Source: Sclerodactyla briareus
Taxonomy: Eukaryota; Echinodermata; Holothuroidea; Dendrochirotida; Sclerodactylidae
DNA length: 64,000 nt
NCBI GenBank assembly: GCA_026419785.1
Contig: JAODTK010005309.1
Span: forward strand, 124,001 to 188,000
Reading direction: 5' to 3'
Positions 25,401 through 32,699 of the stretch are shown piece by piece (the stretch's first letter is position 1; the number at the start of each line of letters is the position of its first letter). Both the position numbers and the translations under genes were made by a program. Below the pieces are notes generated by a model. That model did no database searches and was not told the origin of the DNA. It saw only the letters and a program-made list of their open reading frames with translations.

Positions 25401-28400
25401 TGGTCAACTCAACACCGGAACAACAAGGCTGGTCCAACATCACACAACACTACAGAAGGCTTGGTTAACATCACACAAGACTACAGATGCTGTCATCATC
25501 ACACAAGACCACGAGGCGGTCCAACATCCACCAAGACAAATGAAAGGCTGGTCATCATCACACAAGACCACAGAGGCTGGTCAACATCACACAAGACAAT
25601 GGAGGGCTGGTATTCATCATCACTCACTTCGAGACAAACAAAGGCTTTTCATCATTTCACAGCCTCCCAAGGCCTGGCCCATCATCACACGCGACATGAA
25701 ATGCTGGCATCATCATACAAGACAACAAAGGCTGATCAACATCACACTAGACCACAGAGGCTGGTCATCATCACACAAGGGCCACAGAAGCTGGTCAACA
25801 TCACATAAGACACTGAAAGACTGGTTCTCACATCACACAATACACAAATGCTGGTGTCATCATCAACCAAGACTCACAGAGGCAGGTCCATCATCACACA
25901 GAAGCCATCAGAGACTGGTCATCATCACACAATACCACAGAGGCTGGTCAGCATCACACAAGACACTGAAGGCGGTCAACATCACACACACAAGACTATA
26001 GAGGCTGGTCAACATCACATAAGACTACCTTGGCCTGTCATCATCACACAAGACCACAGAGCCTGGTCAACATCAGCACAAACAATAAGGCTGGTCATCA
26101 TCACAACAAGACTCACGATGTGCTTGGGTCAGCATCACCTAACAAGACAATGGATGCTGTCATCATCACTCAAGAACAAAACAAGGCTTGTTCCATCATC
26201 ACACAAGATAACACGCTGACCATCCTCCAACATATCAAAACGGCGGTCATCATCACACAAGACACAAAGGCTTGGTCATCATCACACCACAAGACCATAC
26301 GGGCTGGTCAACATCACACGACAATGAAGGCTGGTCTTATCAACACAAGATAACAAATGCTGACCTACATCACACCTAGACATGGAGGCTGGTCATCATC
26401 ACACAATACAACAAGTCTGTTCTCATCACCACACCAGACCCAGGCTGGTCATCATCACACAAGACCACAGAGGCTGGTCAACATCACACAAGACAATGAA
26501 GGCTGGTCTAATCATACACAACACGAAGGCTGGTCACATCACACTAGAGCCACAGAGGCTGGTCATCATCACCCAGGCCCGCGGCTGGTCACATCACACA
26601 AGACAATGAACGGGTTTATCATCACACAAGCAACAAGGCTGGTCACCATCACCCAAGACCACATGAGGCAGGTCCAACATCACCTAAACCGCAGAGGCTG
26701 TCATCACTTCACGAGACCACAGATGCTGGTCAACATCACACAAACAATGAAGGCGGGTCCTCATCAACACAACCACAAAGGCTGCGTAAGCATCACACTA
26801 GAACCACTAGAGGCTGGTCATCATCACACGAGGCCACAGAACTGGTCACCCTCACTAAGACAATGAAGACTGGTTATCATCACACAAGACAACAACGGCT
26901 GGTCTCATCCACAAGAACACGAGGCAGGTCAACAATCACACGAAAAACCCGCAGAGACTGGTCATCAGCACACAACAAGACACATAGGCTGGTCACATCA
27001 CACAAGACAATGAAGGCTGGTCAACATCACACAAGACTACAGAGGCTGGTCAACATCACACAAGACTACAGTGCTGGTCATCATCACACACAAGACCACA
27101 GAGGCTGGTCAACATCACACAAGACAATGAAGGCTGGTCAACATCACACAAGACAACAAAGGCTGGTCATCATCACACAAGACAACAAAGGCTGGTCATC
27201 ATCACACAAGACCACAGAGGCTGGTCAACATCACACAAGACTACAGAGGCTGGTCAACAACACACTGTGGTCGTAAAGTAATTTGACGACCTCATTTCTT
27301 TAATGTTAGGCAGGTCATAATATTTATTTTTATCATCTAGGATGGTTTCCAGTCCACATGGGCATATCTCCGCATAAGGCTTGAGAATCAAGGACGCCGC
27401 TTCTTCTTCCATTTCTTCTAAGAGCTCAAAGGCTAGAGGCGCCAAAACAGTCTGGACCGGATAAACATTTACGGTCTGATGCTTTGATGTTGACAAGTTG
27501 TGTTTGCAGCCAGCTGTTCAAGCGCTAGATTCCCATGCTTCCTATTGTCTAGTAGCGTTATGTTTGATTCTGGCTTCCTGCCAGGAGGGGAGTTGCGCGG
27601 ACTAGGGTACTCTGGGCTTACCTCGTGTTAATTCTTGGGGGAACAGCGTTGCGCCATTGGTCAGTTTTCACAGTTTGTGCTGACGTCAACATTGAATATT
27701 TAGTGGTTCATTGCAGTGGCGTGATTGGTCATCACTCGACCACATCAGCACACATGGGCGGAGCATAGGCCTCGCAAGTGTAAACGAACAGTCGCTTATG
27801 GGCTTCTGCCATTGAATCAGTATACTGGTAACATTGTGGGTGGAGGCCGTATAATAATTTGTGTCGTTGCCGATAAATTAGAGAGTCAGGGAAGAAGGAG
27901 CGGCGGGGGGGTCAGACAGGAGGGTCAATCGGTCGGGAGAGGTTCAGGAAGACAGGAGAGTCAGTCGAGCCTGAGGGTCGGGTCGAGGAGAGCAGTCGAT
28001 GAATTGAAGTCTGGTACGGAGTTCAATTAGAGACAGACTATTAATATGTAGGGGACATTCTTAGAAGTTATCATTTTTCTTTACGGAACATCATTATTTA
28101 AAGTCAGTCAAATCAAGAATCAATAAACGTTACAAAGTCCACGGTCTCCATCGAGTTTCATATATATGGAAGGAACTTTTATTTTACCCTGAGAAGTGTG
28201 TCTCGCCCAGGACCCAGCGAGTTCATCCAGAGGCAGCTTTAATGCTCTCTGGATCTCTCGAAGAGGAACAAGACAACACAACACTAGACCACAAAGGCTG
28301 GTCCATCAACACAAAACCACAAGGCTGGTCACATCTGGAGAACAGGAACACAATGGGAACCGTCTTCAGGCACAAAGACACTACTACCACCAGACCATTA

Positions 28401-29835
28401 GCAACATTTTTTCTTCAAAAAGAGAGTTGTATAAACTAGGAAACTCACCTTCAATGAAAAGTCATGAGCCAGAACAGAAGTAGACCTTGAACTTCTTGGC
28501 AAAGATTATATTCCTGATGAGATGGTTCTGGTATTTGGGGAAGCCAAGGCTGCGGGTAACTATGGTGGAAGAAGACAATTTAACTGGGTCAATTGCATCA
28601 AATATGAATCATAATGGTGAGGCACAGCCACACCTGGTAGCTAAGTGATGAGAGGAATATGGTGGGTAGGCCTTAACGGAAAACACCATCTCACATAGCA
28701 TGGTCCTCTCCCGATTTGCGCACCTAGCATTCTGACTGTAATCAAATCTTTAAGGATGCCAGATTAAAAGAATAGTACCACCATCTGTATCACCGTTGCA
28801 GTTTCATTCTCTGTAAAATGATATATAATGGGAGTCATATCCATATAATGGATTTTAAGCTTCCCAAGAACAACAAAAGCAGTCACAGAGAGATGAATTG
28901 AGATTAAAACTTCCTTGATCATCCCATCTATTTTGTAGGAGTAGAAAACAGGCCTTCAAAATTGAAAATCGAAAGTAAGTACATAGTGGCTCTCCTAGGA
29001 AGTGCTATGGCGAGTTTTCGCCAATTTTTGCTGATGAACTTGCATCAGATATAGTCTGTCTAGCTTTTTTGACAGTCAAGATGAGAGTGAACGACTCGCC
29101 TCAAATTCACTTTAGGCGAGTTTAGGCATGAAAGAGCTACCATGTTGGGCTTCAACTTGAAGCCCTGGAAAATGCTTGAACGTTGAAACAAAATGGCAAG
29201 AATAGACCCCTGGATGATTTGACCTCAAATTCATTACCACCCCACCCAATATGTACCATTGGTCGTTGATAATTCTGACCAACATCATGATCATCTGATC
29301 TATTCTATAGATAGCTGGGCTTTTTTGATTGTTCTGTCAAAATAAAATTGGCCCACAATTGACCCCTAGATGAGCTTTATTCTGAACATTCACCCCTTAA
29401 CATCCCAAATGTAACATAAGTCAATGATAATATACTGACCAATATTCATGATGATCAGATCCATTCTGCAGGAGTAGAAACTACTTGCCCATTCAAACGA
29501 AATGGCTGGAATTGATCTCTGAAGCGTAATACGGTGTCATGGATAATAATTGATAATTTGACACGTTGTGCTCCTTAAATAAAATCCAGCCAGTTTCATA
29601 TCCTACACAGCTCGTGCTATTACCATGCAATCACTGATGTTGTCTTGTTACATTTGATCCTCTTTGAACCTGGTGGGAACCGTGACGATTGGTTTCAACT
29701 TCTGAACCACCTGCCACATTTCCCCCTAAATCAGCACAAATCCCTCACCTGCATTGGATATTGCATCCTTGTTCCAGGTTGTGATCCCCCTGCTATCCAG
29801 GAGGATGAACTGCTTGGTGCGAGTGTTGACAGTGA
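1391..29835 (-). CDS. Multi-exon WD-repeat (beta-propeller) protein gene, WDR87/WDR97-like, 5' end missing
   Basis: This is a discontinuous gene; the exons are listed separately. Seen: minus-strand exons from 29835 down to 1391 give, in order, propeller-like peptides such as FILLDSRGITTW, VLNKDFEETC, NVMVFNPARDEL, VKVWSLTG, SSSLDGTVRS, IHWMGLI, DGRIVFLDP, SKLWALPDLDL and DLLIGYKNHLF. Most are flanked by AG acceptors with pyrimidine tracts and GTRAGT-like donors. The 27-base and 75-base exons join in phase. The end has a TGA stop and an AATAAA signal. Known: SxDGxVxxW-like blocks are WD40 blades, which form scaffolds; WDR87/WDR97-type proteins are linked to cilia and sperm. Inferred: subfamily (from memory only) and a single transcription unit. 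Exons between 16.3 and 10.5 kb and everything upstream of 29.8 kb were not found. Six or more single-base frame breaks suggest assembly indels or, less likely, a pseudogene. Confidence 0.75.
1744..1800 (-). CDS. WD-repeat gene, penultimate exon
   Basis: This 57-base exon lies between cctttcatatttag and a GTAAAG donor. Only one frame is open: LPTFQKDDLNKQDDAFDY. It is acidic, polar and no longer propeller-like, as expected for a C-terminal tail. Its last base completes a glycine codon with the terminal exon. Confidence 0.65.
1995..2399 (+). mobile_element. tRNA-derived SINE with L2/CR1-type tail
   Basis: The 5' part has a pol III A box (TAGCTCCGTAGG, 2005-2016) and a B box (GAGTTCGGAGACC, 2047-2059). 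The 3' part has the widespread LINE-derived tail GAAGCGCTTTGAGTGAG ... GAAAAGTGCTATATAAA followed by an ATT-rich end. A pol III promoter plus this tail defines a SINE mobilised by an L2-like LINE. It sits in the intron between the 2.8 and 1.75 kb exons. Confidence 0.75.
2785..2863 (-). CDS. WD-repeat gene exon
   Basis: The donor is AAAG|GTAGGC; the acceptor was not resolved. One frame reads STNKADLLIGYKNHLFGIHA followed by AK. DLLIGYKNHLF is a beta-propeller strand pair, and the next exon begins with LPTF, giving a natural AK(V)LP join if one base is missing. A second frame is also open (CEDSVNQQGG...) but looks less protein-like. Confidence 0.6.
2864..4119. other. Intronic stretch
   Basis: Apart from the repeat copy at 3355-3490, I see no exon or RNA gene. 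Low-complexity pyrimidine tracts occur near 3840-3880. Confidence 0.4.
3355..3490 (-). repeat. Minus-strand copy of the ~306 bp dispersed tandem repeat
   Basis: Its reverse complement reads GAACGTGATACTCGATCTC, then CACCTGGATGGATTAAGCC, TACTTGGTATG and CATGGACCCTATGTTTTAGG. This aligns with the plus-strand units at 38.2 kb (GAACACGATAACTCGACCCC, CACCTGGATGGATGAAGCTC and so on). The telomere-like CTAACCCTAAAA here is just part of this repeat. Confidence 0.75.
4120..4650 (+). repeat. Tandem repeat of ~104 bp, about five diverged units
   Basis: Units begin near 4120, 4249, 4354, 4456 and 4562. Each carries GTCAGTCCAGTGAGAAATTA-like text, then AACTAGAAACCCTGAATTTA-like text, then CATCACCTGCAGG. 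Divergence is high, so the array is old. It lies in the intron between the 5.6 and 2.8 kb exons. Confidence 0.75.
4939..5341. mobile_element. Foldback MITE flanked by TTAA
   Basis: The left end TTAAAGGCAAATTCCAGCC and the reverse complement of the right end TTAAAGGGCAAGTCCAGCC match. Inside, TAGCATGTTCGGTT recurs in inverted orientation, so most of the 403 bases form a long imperfect hairpin. TTAA at both borders is the target duplication of Kolobok and piggyBac superfamilies. There is no transposase, so it is non-autonomous. The 93-codon ORF across its left arm is a by-product. Confidence 0.75.
5495..5709 (-). CDS. WD-repeat gene exon with frame breaks
   Basis: The acceptor is gtgatctattgtcttctccag; a donor was taken at CCAAG|GTTACA. 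Peptides from three frames join into one blade: VDHFMMGHL, then GGSLAIYKFTP, then VSYSVPLDDGQPEHLAAVL and SVDSCTELGIFVSCS. GH..GSLAIYKF and SCTELGIFVSCS fit two consecutive WD blades, so at least two indels are present. The region is too long and ordered for this to be chance. Confidence 0.65.
5710..6610. other. Intron
   Basis: This lies between two WD-repeat exons. No repeat or RNA gene was recognised. Confidence 0.4.
6611..6765 (-). CDS. WD-repeat gene exon with one frame break
   Basis: The acceptor is ccacgtttcttttag and the donor GCA|GTACGT. The first frame gives VIGLDFDNRSSILIARSHL. After a one-base shift near AGAGGAGAGGTGA it continues MSKLWALPDLDLKQEVLSRR and DATSYAYA. The KLWxLPxLDL motif is blade-like. 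The methionine in the second frame is probably internal rather than a start, because the first half continues the upstream exon. Confidence 0.75.
6766..8257. other. Intronic stretch
   Basis: Moderately AT-rich, with a poly-C tract near 6860. No exon-like segment with paired splice sites was found. Confidence 0.4.
8258..8745. mobile_element. Possible Harbinger-like MITE
   Basis: The left end GGCGTCACACTGTATGG and the reverse complement of the right end ACCTCACACTATAC share an imperfect terminal inverted repeat. Both ends go on into CTGCGAC/CTTGCGGCGAC-rich sub-repeats. Inside, a short frame beginning MANKSKALAARKLEIARLN resembles the Arg/Lys/Leu-rich start of Harbinger transposases. The target duplication is unclear, so the superfamily is tentative. 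Confidence 0.4.
9082..9156 (-). CDS. WD-repeat gene exon
   Basis: This exon has 25 complete codons between ctgtcttgtttacag and a perfect GTGAGT donor. It reads DGRIVFLDPIKYRTSVLEL and then QACKDA. The DGRIVFLDP core is a propeller-blade strand, and the next exon begins VIGLDFD, so the blade continues without a gap. There are no frame errors. Confidence 0.8.
9157..10422. other. Intron
   Basis: This lies between the 10.4 and 9.1 kb exons. One minus-strand segment near 9600-9700 reads TITEAVYRYVEEHC in one frame but lacks splice sites. Nothing else was recognised. Confidence 0.4.
10423..10449 (-). CDS. WD-repeat gene, 27-base microexon
   Basis: It is bounded by tgtttttcacccttgcag and a GTAAAT donor, and encodes NNFLVLGLQ, nine whole codons. 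It joins in phase to the next exon, giving LGLQDGRIVF, which reads as one unbroken propeller blade. The size is unusual, but the join and splice sites agree. Confidence 0.65.
10450..12104. other. Intronic stretch
   Basis: It holds GT-rich patches near 10670-10730, short C and T tracts near 11010-11060, and the weak exon candidate at 11594. Blades missing from the protein could be encoded here. Confidence 0.4.
11594..11657 (-). CDS. Weak candidate exon
   Basis: It is bounded by gtagacaagcag and CCAG|GTACCA. One frame begins VWDVSPYSGEIQPSAAC, which has the VWD of a WD blade, but it then meets a stop. Exons are expected somewhere between 16.3 and 10.5 kb, and this is the best single candidate seen. 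Confidence 0.25.
12105..13905 (+). repeat. Satellite-like array, ~175 bp unit, about ten units
   Basis: The landmark CACTCCCTGTTATAGGAGAC recurs near 12250, 12420, 12593, 12769, 12952, 13128, 13306, 13483, 13671 and 13863. Each unit also has CTCACCTCATGGT, GACCCAGATCTCCTGAGGG and GATAGTATTCTAAACAGGAT. Spacing varies from about 170 to 190 because of many small indels. It lies in an intron of the WD-repeat gene. Confidence 0.9.
14180..15115 (+). repeat. Direct tandem duplication, period ~475 bp, two copies
   Basis: Copy 1 (about 14180-14625) and copy 2 (about 14660-15115) share GGGGCTTCCCAGC/GGGTGCTTCCCAGC, CAATTTTCAGATACG, CATTCTTGGAGTCGTAA, CACTGAAAGGTATC, TTGATACTGTTCCTCC, GAGTTTTACTCTGA and CCATGTTGACTGTAGT in the same order. 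Divergence is perhaps 10-15 percent with many small indels. Confidence 0.85.
15116..16269. other. Intronic stretch with unresolved minus-strand open frames
   Basis: A minus-strand segment (15674-16128) has acceptor-like tttgtcctttcag and peptides such as FIFANELELQ and LVEFTTGVGG, broken by stops. It could be decayed exon or chance. The phrase AGGAATAGCATTAGGATATAC at 15663 repeats one at 14634, marking a dispersed-repeat border. Confidence 0.3.
16270..16345 (-). CDS. Possible WD-repeat gene exon
   Basis: An acceptor (atgtatattattacag) lies only 64 bases beyond the preceding donor, which would be an unusually short intron. Downstream, one frame gives SLWNVSSSVGDG and, after a stop, LFPTVVMVTKVA, which would suit the next blade. 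Another frame is stop-free for 26 codons but does not look like a propeller. The 3' boundary was not resolved. Confidence 0.35.
16410..16612 (-). CDS. WD-repeat gene exon
   Basis: The acceptor is attgttttattcttatag and the donor CCAG|GTAGGA. The frame is open through the exon: STEVIHWMGLIADES, then GQAVQFYALVRSRVTSIQ and GKTSRYLLLG. HWMGL and FYALxRSRVT fit the start and middle of propeller blades. The final bases read GEDS, a motif expected in this family, only after a one-base shift. It should follow the exon ending at 17617; the intron between them holds a SINE copy. Confidence 0.7.
16755..17000 (+). mobile_element. SINE-like repeat, copy 1
   Basis: The tRNA-like head TTGGGTAAAGCGTCGTCC, then TTTCACCTGGGAAACGGG, is followed by GTTGCCTTTCTTGCTGG, GAGGATTTGGAGCAGAGACC and AACGGAGGGGTTAGGAGCAA. 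The same blocks occur in order on the other strand near 20.4 kb, showing one dispersed family. The head resembles a tRNA A-box/D-arm; the B box is poorly kept. It is intronic. Confidence 0.65.
17617..17785 (-). CDS. WD-repeat gene exon with canonical blade, frame breaks
   Basis: The acceptor is cctgttcactttcag. The exon reads VKVWSLTGFLVHTFRGHSR and then, after a one-base shift, ITKPLLHPETSTLVLSSSLD and GTVRS, ending LLDIMEERW. The GH...HP...SSSLDGTV order is the textbook WD40 blade and is the strongest family evidence in the window. Where TVRS should be followed by a tryptophan-containing strand the text reads VVLLD, so a second small error is likely. The donor was taken as ATG|GTTAGT and is less certain than the acceptor. 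Confidence 0.75.
17786..20229. other. Intronic stretch
   Basis: A-rich between 18000 and 18120, with near-repeats of ATTAACCTTCC. A 151-codon plus frame at 18135-18590 lacks any family signal. A plus frame near 19350-19480 is acidic but has no splice support. Confidence 0.4.
20230..20495 (-). mobile_element. SINE-like repeat, copy 2 (opposite orientation)
   Basis: The minus strand reads GGCACAGTTTGGGTAGAGCG (an A-box-like start), then TCGGCCTTTCCACCCGTGAG, a B-box-like GGGCCCGATATCC, then GTTGCCTTCCTCGCTGAGCG, AGGGATTTGGGCAGGGACAA and ACGAGGGGTATGCAATTGGG. This parallels the 16.8 kb copy and gives the family a pol III-type promoter. Confidence 0.65.
20496..21923. other. Intronic stretch
   Basis: It has C-rich tracts near 20730-20760. 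Around 21480-21700 a short segment is repeated (AACATCAGGAACTTCTAGTC / CATCACCAGGACAC...). No exon was recognised. Confidence 0.4.
21924..22006 (-). CDS. WD-repeat gene exon
   Basis: This 83-base exon lies between ttatttctttttccaagcag and a consensus GTAAGT donor. The open frame reads RSAEFKKIADRICDR and then LRPMANYGLFLK. It lacks a blade motif itself and fits a linker between propeller blades. It follows the GGVKV end of the upstream exon. Confidence 0.65.
22007..22747. other. Intron
   Basis: A poly-T tract near 22550 and a poly-G tract near 22620. Nothing else was recognised. Confidence 0.4.
22748..22862 (-). CDS. WD-repeat gene exon with a frame break
   Basis: The acceptor is catctacgttgcag and the donor AAG|GTCAGT. 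The exon opens in frame with VLNKDFEETC, continuing the previous exon's DFSLK. The second half is coding only in another frame: DSARNVMVFNPARDELSTGG followed by VKV. The two halves fit one WD blade, so at least one base has been gained or lost near the middle, and a second break is likely just before the donor, where VKV is followed by a stop instead of an expected tryptophan. Confidence 0.75.
23390..27270 (+). repeat. Large minisatellite, 29 bp unit, roughly 130 copies
   Basis: The unit is CTGGTCATCATCACACAAGA followed by CCACAGAGG. Subtypes differ at two blocks: CAACATC versus CATCATC, and ACTACAGAG, ACCACAGAG, ACAATGAAG or ACAACAAAG. The last ~10 units (26990-27270) are almost perfect; the interior is full of one-base indels and the left edge is most diverged. 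Nearly stop-free on the plus strand, it creates the long plus-strand ORFs (up to 169 codons) rich in HHTR and GWSS; these are not genes. It lies in the intron between exons at 28449 and 22862. Confidence 0.95.
27271..28262. mobile_element. LTR-like insertion splitting the minisatellite
   Basis: The 29 bp array stops at 27270 and resumes for two to three units at 28263. The ~990 bases between start TGTGGTCG and end near AAGACA, as LTRs do (TG...CA). An AATAAA at 28122-28127 and a GATAAATTAGAGAGTC element near 27870 could be the poly(A) and core promoter signals. A 5-base duplication (ACACA) is possible but cannot be told from the array. A minus-strand frame of 80 codons (27254-27496) looks protein-like but matches nothing I know. 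Confidence 0.45.
28263..28335 (+). repeat. Residual 29 bp minisatellite units beyond the insertion
   Basis: ACTAGACCACAAAGGCTGGT, CCATCAACACAAAACC and AAGGCTGGTCACATC are clear array units separated from the main block by the insertion. Confidence 0.85.
28449..28559 (-). CDS. WD-repeat gene exon with one frame break
   Basis: The acceptor is tcttcttccaccatag and the donor GAAG|GTGAGT. The first part reads FPKYQNHLIRNIIFAKKFKV and then YFCSG; the last bases read HDFSLK only after a one-base shift. In WD proteins of this type a KDFSLKVLN-like stretch is expected here, and the next exon begins with VLN, so the shifted frame fits. The following intron (22863-28448) contains the large 29 bp minisatellite and the LTR-like insertion. 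Confidence 0.75.
28880..29560 (+). repeat. Diverged tandem repeat, several units
   Basis: The phrase CATGATGATCAGATCCATTC, then TGCAGGAGTAGAAAC, recurs in variant form near 28910, 29035, 29285 and 29450. Each is followed by a segment with AAAATTGG/AAATGGC. It falls in the intron between the two most upstream exons. Confidence 0.5.
29749..29835 (-). CDS. WD-repeat gene, most upstream exon found
   Basis: This 87-base exon has a pyrimidine-rich acceptor (cctgtttcttttacag) and a GCAG|GTGAGG donor. The open frame contains NTRTKQFILLDSRGITTWNK, a typical beta-propeller blade with the LLDSRGxxTW pattern. Its last phase-1 base joins cleanly to the exon at 28559, giving ISNAVTRSLG across the junction. 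No exon upstream of it was recognised. Confidence 0.8.
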
Positions 29836-32696
29836 CTGTAAAAGAAACAGGTGAAACACAGTGGTCGAGGTAGTCACTGTTTTTCTGTATTCCTTTGATG
29901 GACCCCAACTAAATAAGGGGCCAAAGATGAGTTCCAGAGGACTGGAGTGTAGAATAAATACCTCGGTCCTTCCCCACAATTGTCAGATGGTTATTAAATG
30001 GAGGAAATGGGAACTGAAATTATACTTATATCTGTTACATCTTCTCCTTCTGGGCCTCATGATAACGGGATGCACCTGGATATTCCAGCCACAGGTTTCT
30101 AAACAAGCCCACTAAGGCATATAGTTGGTGGGTTGGTCAGGAGAAAAGTGTACTCTCTCTGTCTTCCTTATGCCATGAGCAAGCAGCGCAGGCATGGCAT
30201 GATCACCAATAGGACAGCAATAATCATCATTCCTGTTTGCAATTTCCTTATTTCCCCCCATTCCCTATTTTCCCTATGCCTCCCAACCCCGTATTTTCCC
30301 CTTTGGACCTCCATAGGGAGGAGTGCCATCTGACTCACTCCCCAACCAGATTTTTTTTCTAATCATACTGTACAAAGGTGGAGCAGGTGGCACAATGAAC
30401 CTATCCACTATTCGGCTGCTTCTTGTTGTGTGAGTGGTGGTAGCATTTTGGAAATCCATATGGGAAGCTGGTGAACTGAGGGTCAACCTTTTGCTCCTGG
30501 TTTTCCCTTCCTTGGGGCCGAATTGAATCTCCTACATCAAGGGCGGGGGCCCACGTTCTGCGCATCTTGGGGTCCATGCTTTCACCTTGTATGATGCTCT
30601 TACACCATCACAATCTCACTGATAGATATAAACAATACTTAGGTAAAAAGGTTGGAGCGATAAGCCTAGTTCCAAAAACTGGCTAGCCTTTAGAACTATT
30701 TGAACATTAAAGAGTAAGAATGTCGGTTGGCTATATAGAAGAATATTGGACTAAGTAAGGCTCGATGAGGACATACAAAGCCTGTGCTAACAAAATCTAT
30801 TTGCGTATTACGTGCTCAGCAAATTATGTTTACCTCTTTCGATGGTTTCACAATGTTTGCAACCGACTTATATACCGACACCAGAAACAAATTATTGCAG
30901 GCAGAAAAAAGTTGTGTATGTTGAAGGGGATTGCAGATCTGTTGAAATTGGACCAATCTCGGCATATTGCATAATGTATACCCTGTGTTATTGGTGTTAG
31001 GGATAAGGGGTAGGGTTAGGGTCGCATTCCATTACCAGATGTAATCTCAAGTCTTAATGCACCTAAACCTAAACCTTCCCGCCTACACCTTAACCTAATT
31101 TATAATCGGAATCCTAAAACTAATTTCAATACCTTACATCCAGGTACACATCCTGACATGGGTATACAGTATGCCTCATACCCCAATCTCGATAAACCCC
31201 CGACTGCTTATTGTCCCCGCCGCCGGCTTAATAGGCCCCACATTGGAACACAACATTAGACCTCTCGTGGATCTCTGGTACCAACGTTAAAATGAGCGTC
31301 TCACCAACTTGGGGAAGTTGCAGAGGCTGCAGAAATAATCCATTCTATTCTCAAACTGGGCTCACTCACCTCTAAAACATATGCATATTCGATTTCTCCA
31401 TTCATTAGTTCCCTTAATCCCAAACACACTTCGGTTTGAATTCATCTTCACGTGAAAATTAAACAGAATCACAATAGGCACGGCATTCCATAATACTATA
31501 GTCTATTGCAAGTTGCCATCTGTTAGTGTTGGAATGATCTTGAAATACACCACGTCTAATCAATTGATGAAACGTAAGCTCACGACACCCGCAAAATCCA
31601 TTTTAATGGAAGATGACACTTTTTATTATTGATCTTTGTTGTTCTTTTCAGTTTGGGAAGCCTAATCAGTTGCTTCAAATTTAGCTTTTCAGCTCTACAA
31701 CATAATCTGGCATCCCACCGAGCTGAAATGAACCTGTGCATTACCTGCGCTTGAAGAGTCCGGACAGATCTGATCACAAAATTGCCGGACCTTTTCAAAG
31801 AAGACTAATAATCGAGTAGTACTACGGAAGTCTTATCACTAACTAGTAACTGGAAGTCTGGGGTCGCATTTGTGCATGCTGTACTGAGAAAATGCTTACT
31901 CAGGGGATTGCAAAATAGTCACTTCTCAAACAAATAAATGACACAACTATAGTTACTTTGGTAAAAGAAGTCTTGAGTGATAGTTGGGCAGAAAAGAGGA
32001 TTAAGCTATATCTATATGAGAGGTTTTGCATGGAATATTCCCTCAGTATCAGCATTAGGTTACATAGGCCAAGGGCAGCGATTTGTGTTGGTGATTGGGG
32101 GAGGGGCGGACAAGATTAAAACTATCTAAGCGGAGCGCTCACCATAGTTGGCGCGTAGCGTACAGGAAAACTTCGTTGGCAGACACCACCAAGATTGCAG
32201 GAAACAGCCTTTCCCGTGCCGTATGGGACAATAAGTGCATTCCTAAAATTGATAAAACAAATTTTTATTTTAGGGAAGTTCTTCCAACAAAACCTATCGT
32301 CTTGGAGATCAATTTGAAGGTTTTGCGTTGGGTGCTGGGGCATTCTGAAATACGAGGAAGTGAGGTTACGGCATGAAAGGAGCAATGGAAATGGGACAAT
32401 GGCAGCAACTGAAGCTGCGGGATTTTGCAGGAGACAATTTGAACAACGACATTGCACTAACCCCTTTCTGACCTATAGATAGGCCTGAGGATTTTACTCA
32501 AAGATTACGGCCCACTTTTTGCTCTTTGACCAGCCACAGGCGCATGGGAAGGATCTTCCCAATGGGGGCAGATAGTTGCAAATGAGTATAACACAGGAGC
32601 AAAACGGCAAACTGCGCGCGAAGCGCACGCGAAAATTGCACACTTCGAGGCATTCTATCGAAAAGTCAAGCAATTTTCGGATATAAACTATCTTCA
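29836..32696. other. Upstream of the last recognised exon; nothing firm
   Basis: Missing 5' exons of the WD-repeat gene should lie here or beyond. A minus-strand segment near 31745-31798 ends in GCGCAG|GTAATG and is open, but I cannot confirm it. Short TTAGGG/CCTAAA-like text near 31005-31080 is too short to be telomeric. Confidence 0.35.
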
Positions 32697-32699
32697 CCT

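Noticed and set aside
23390-27270. Possible CRISPR array
   Set aside because: Units are contiguous 29 bp tandem copies with no unique spacers, in eukaryotic intronic DNA.
25461-27276. Long plus-strand ORFs (107-169 codons) rich in His, Ser and Trp
   Set aside because: They are translations of the 29 bp minisatellite, which lacks stops on that strand.
31005-31080. Interstitial telomere (GGGTTAGGG and CCTAAACCTAAACC)
   Set aside because: Only two or three imperfect units in each direction.
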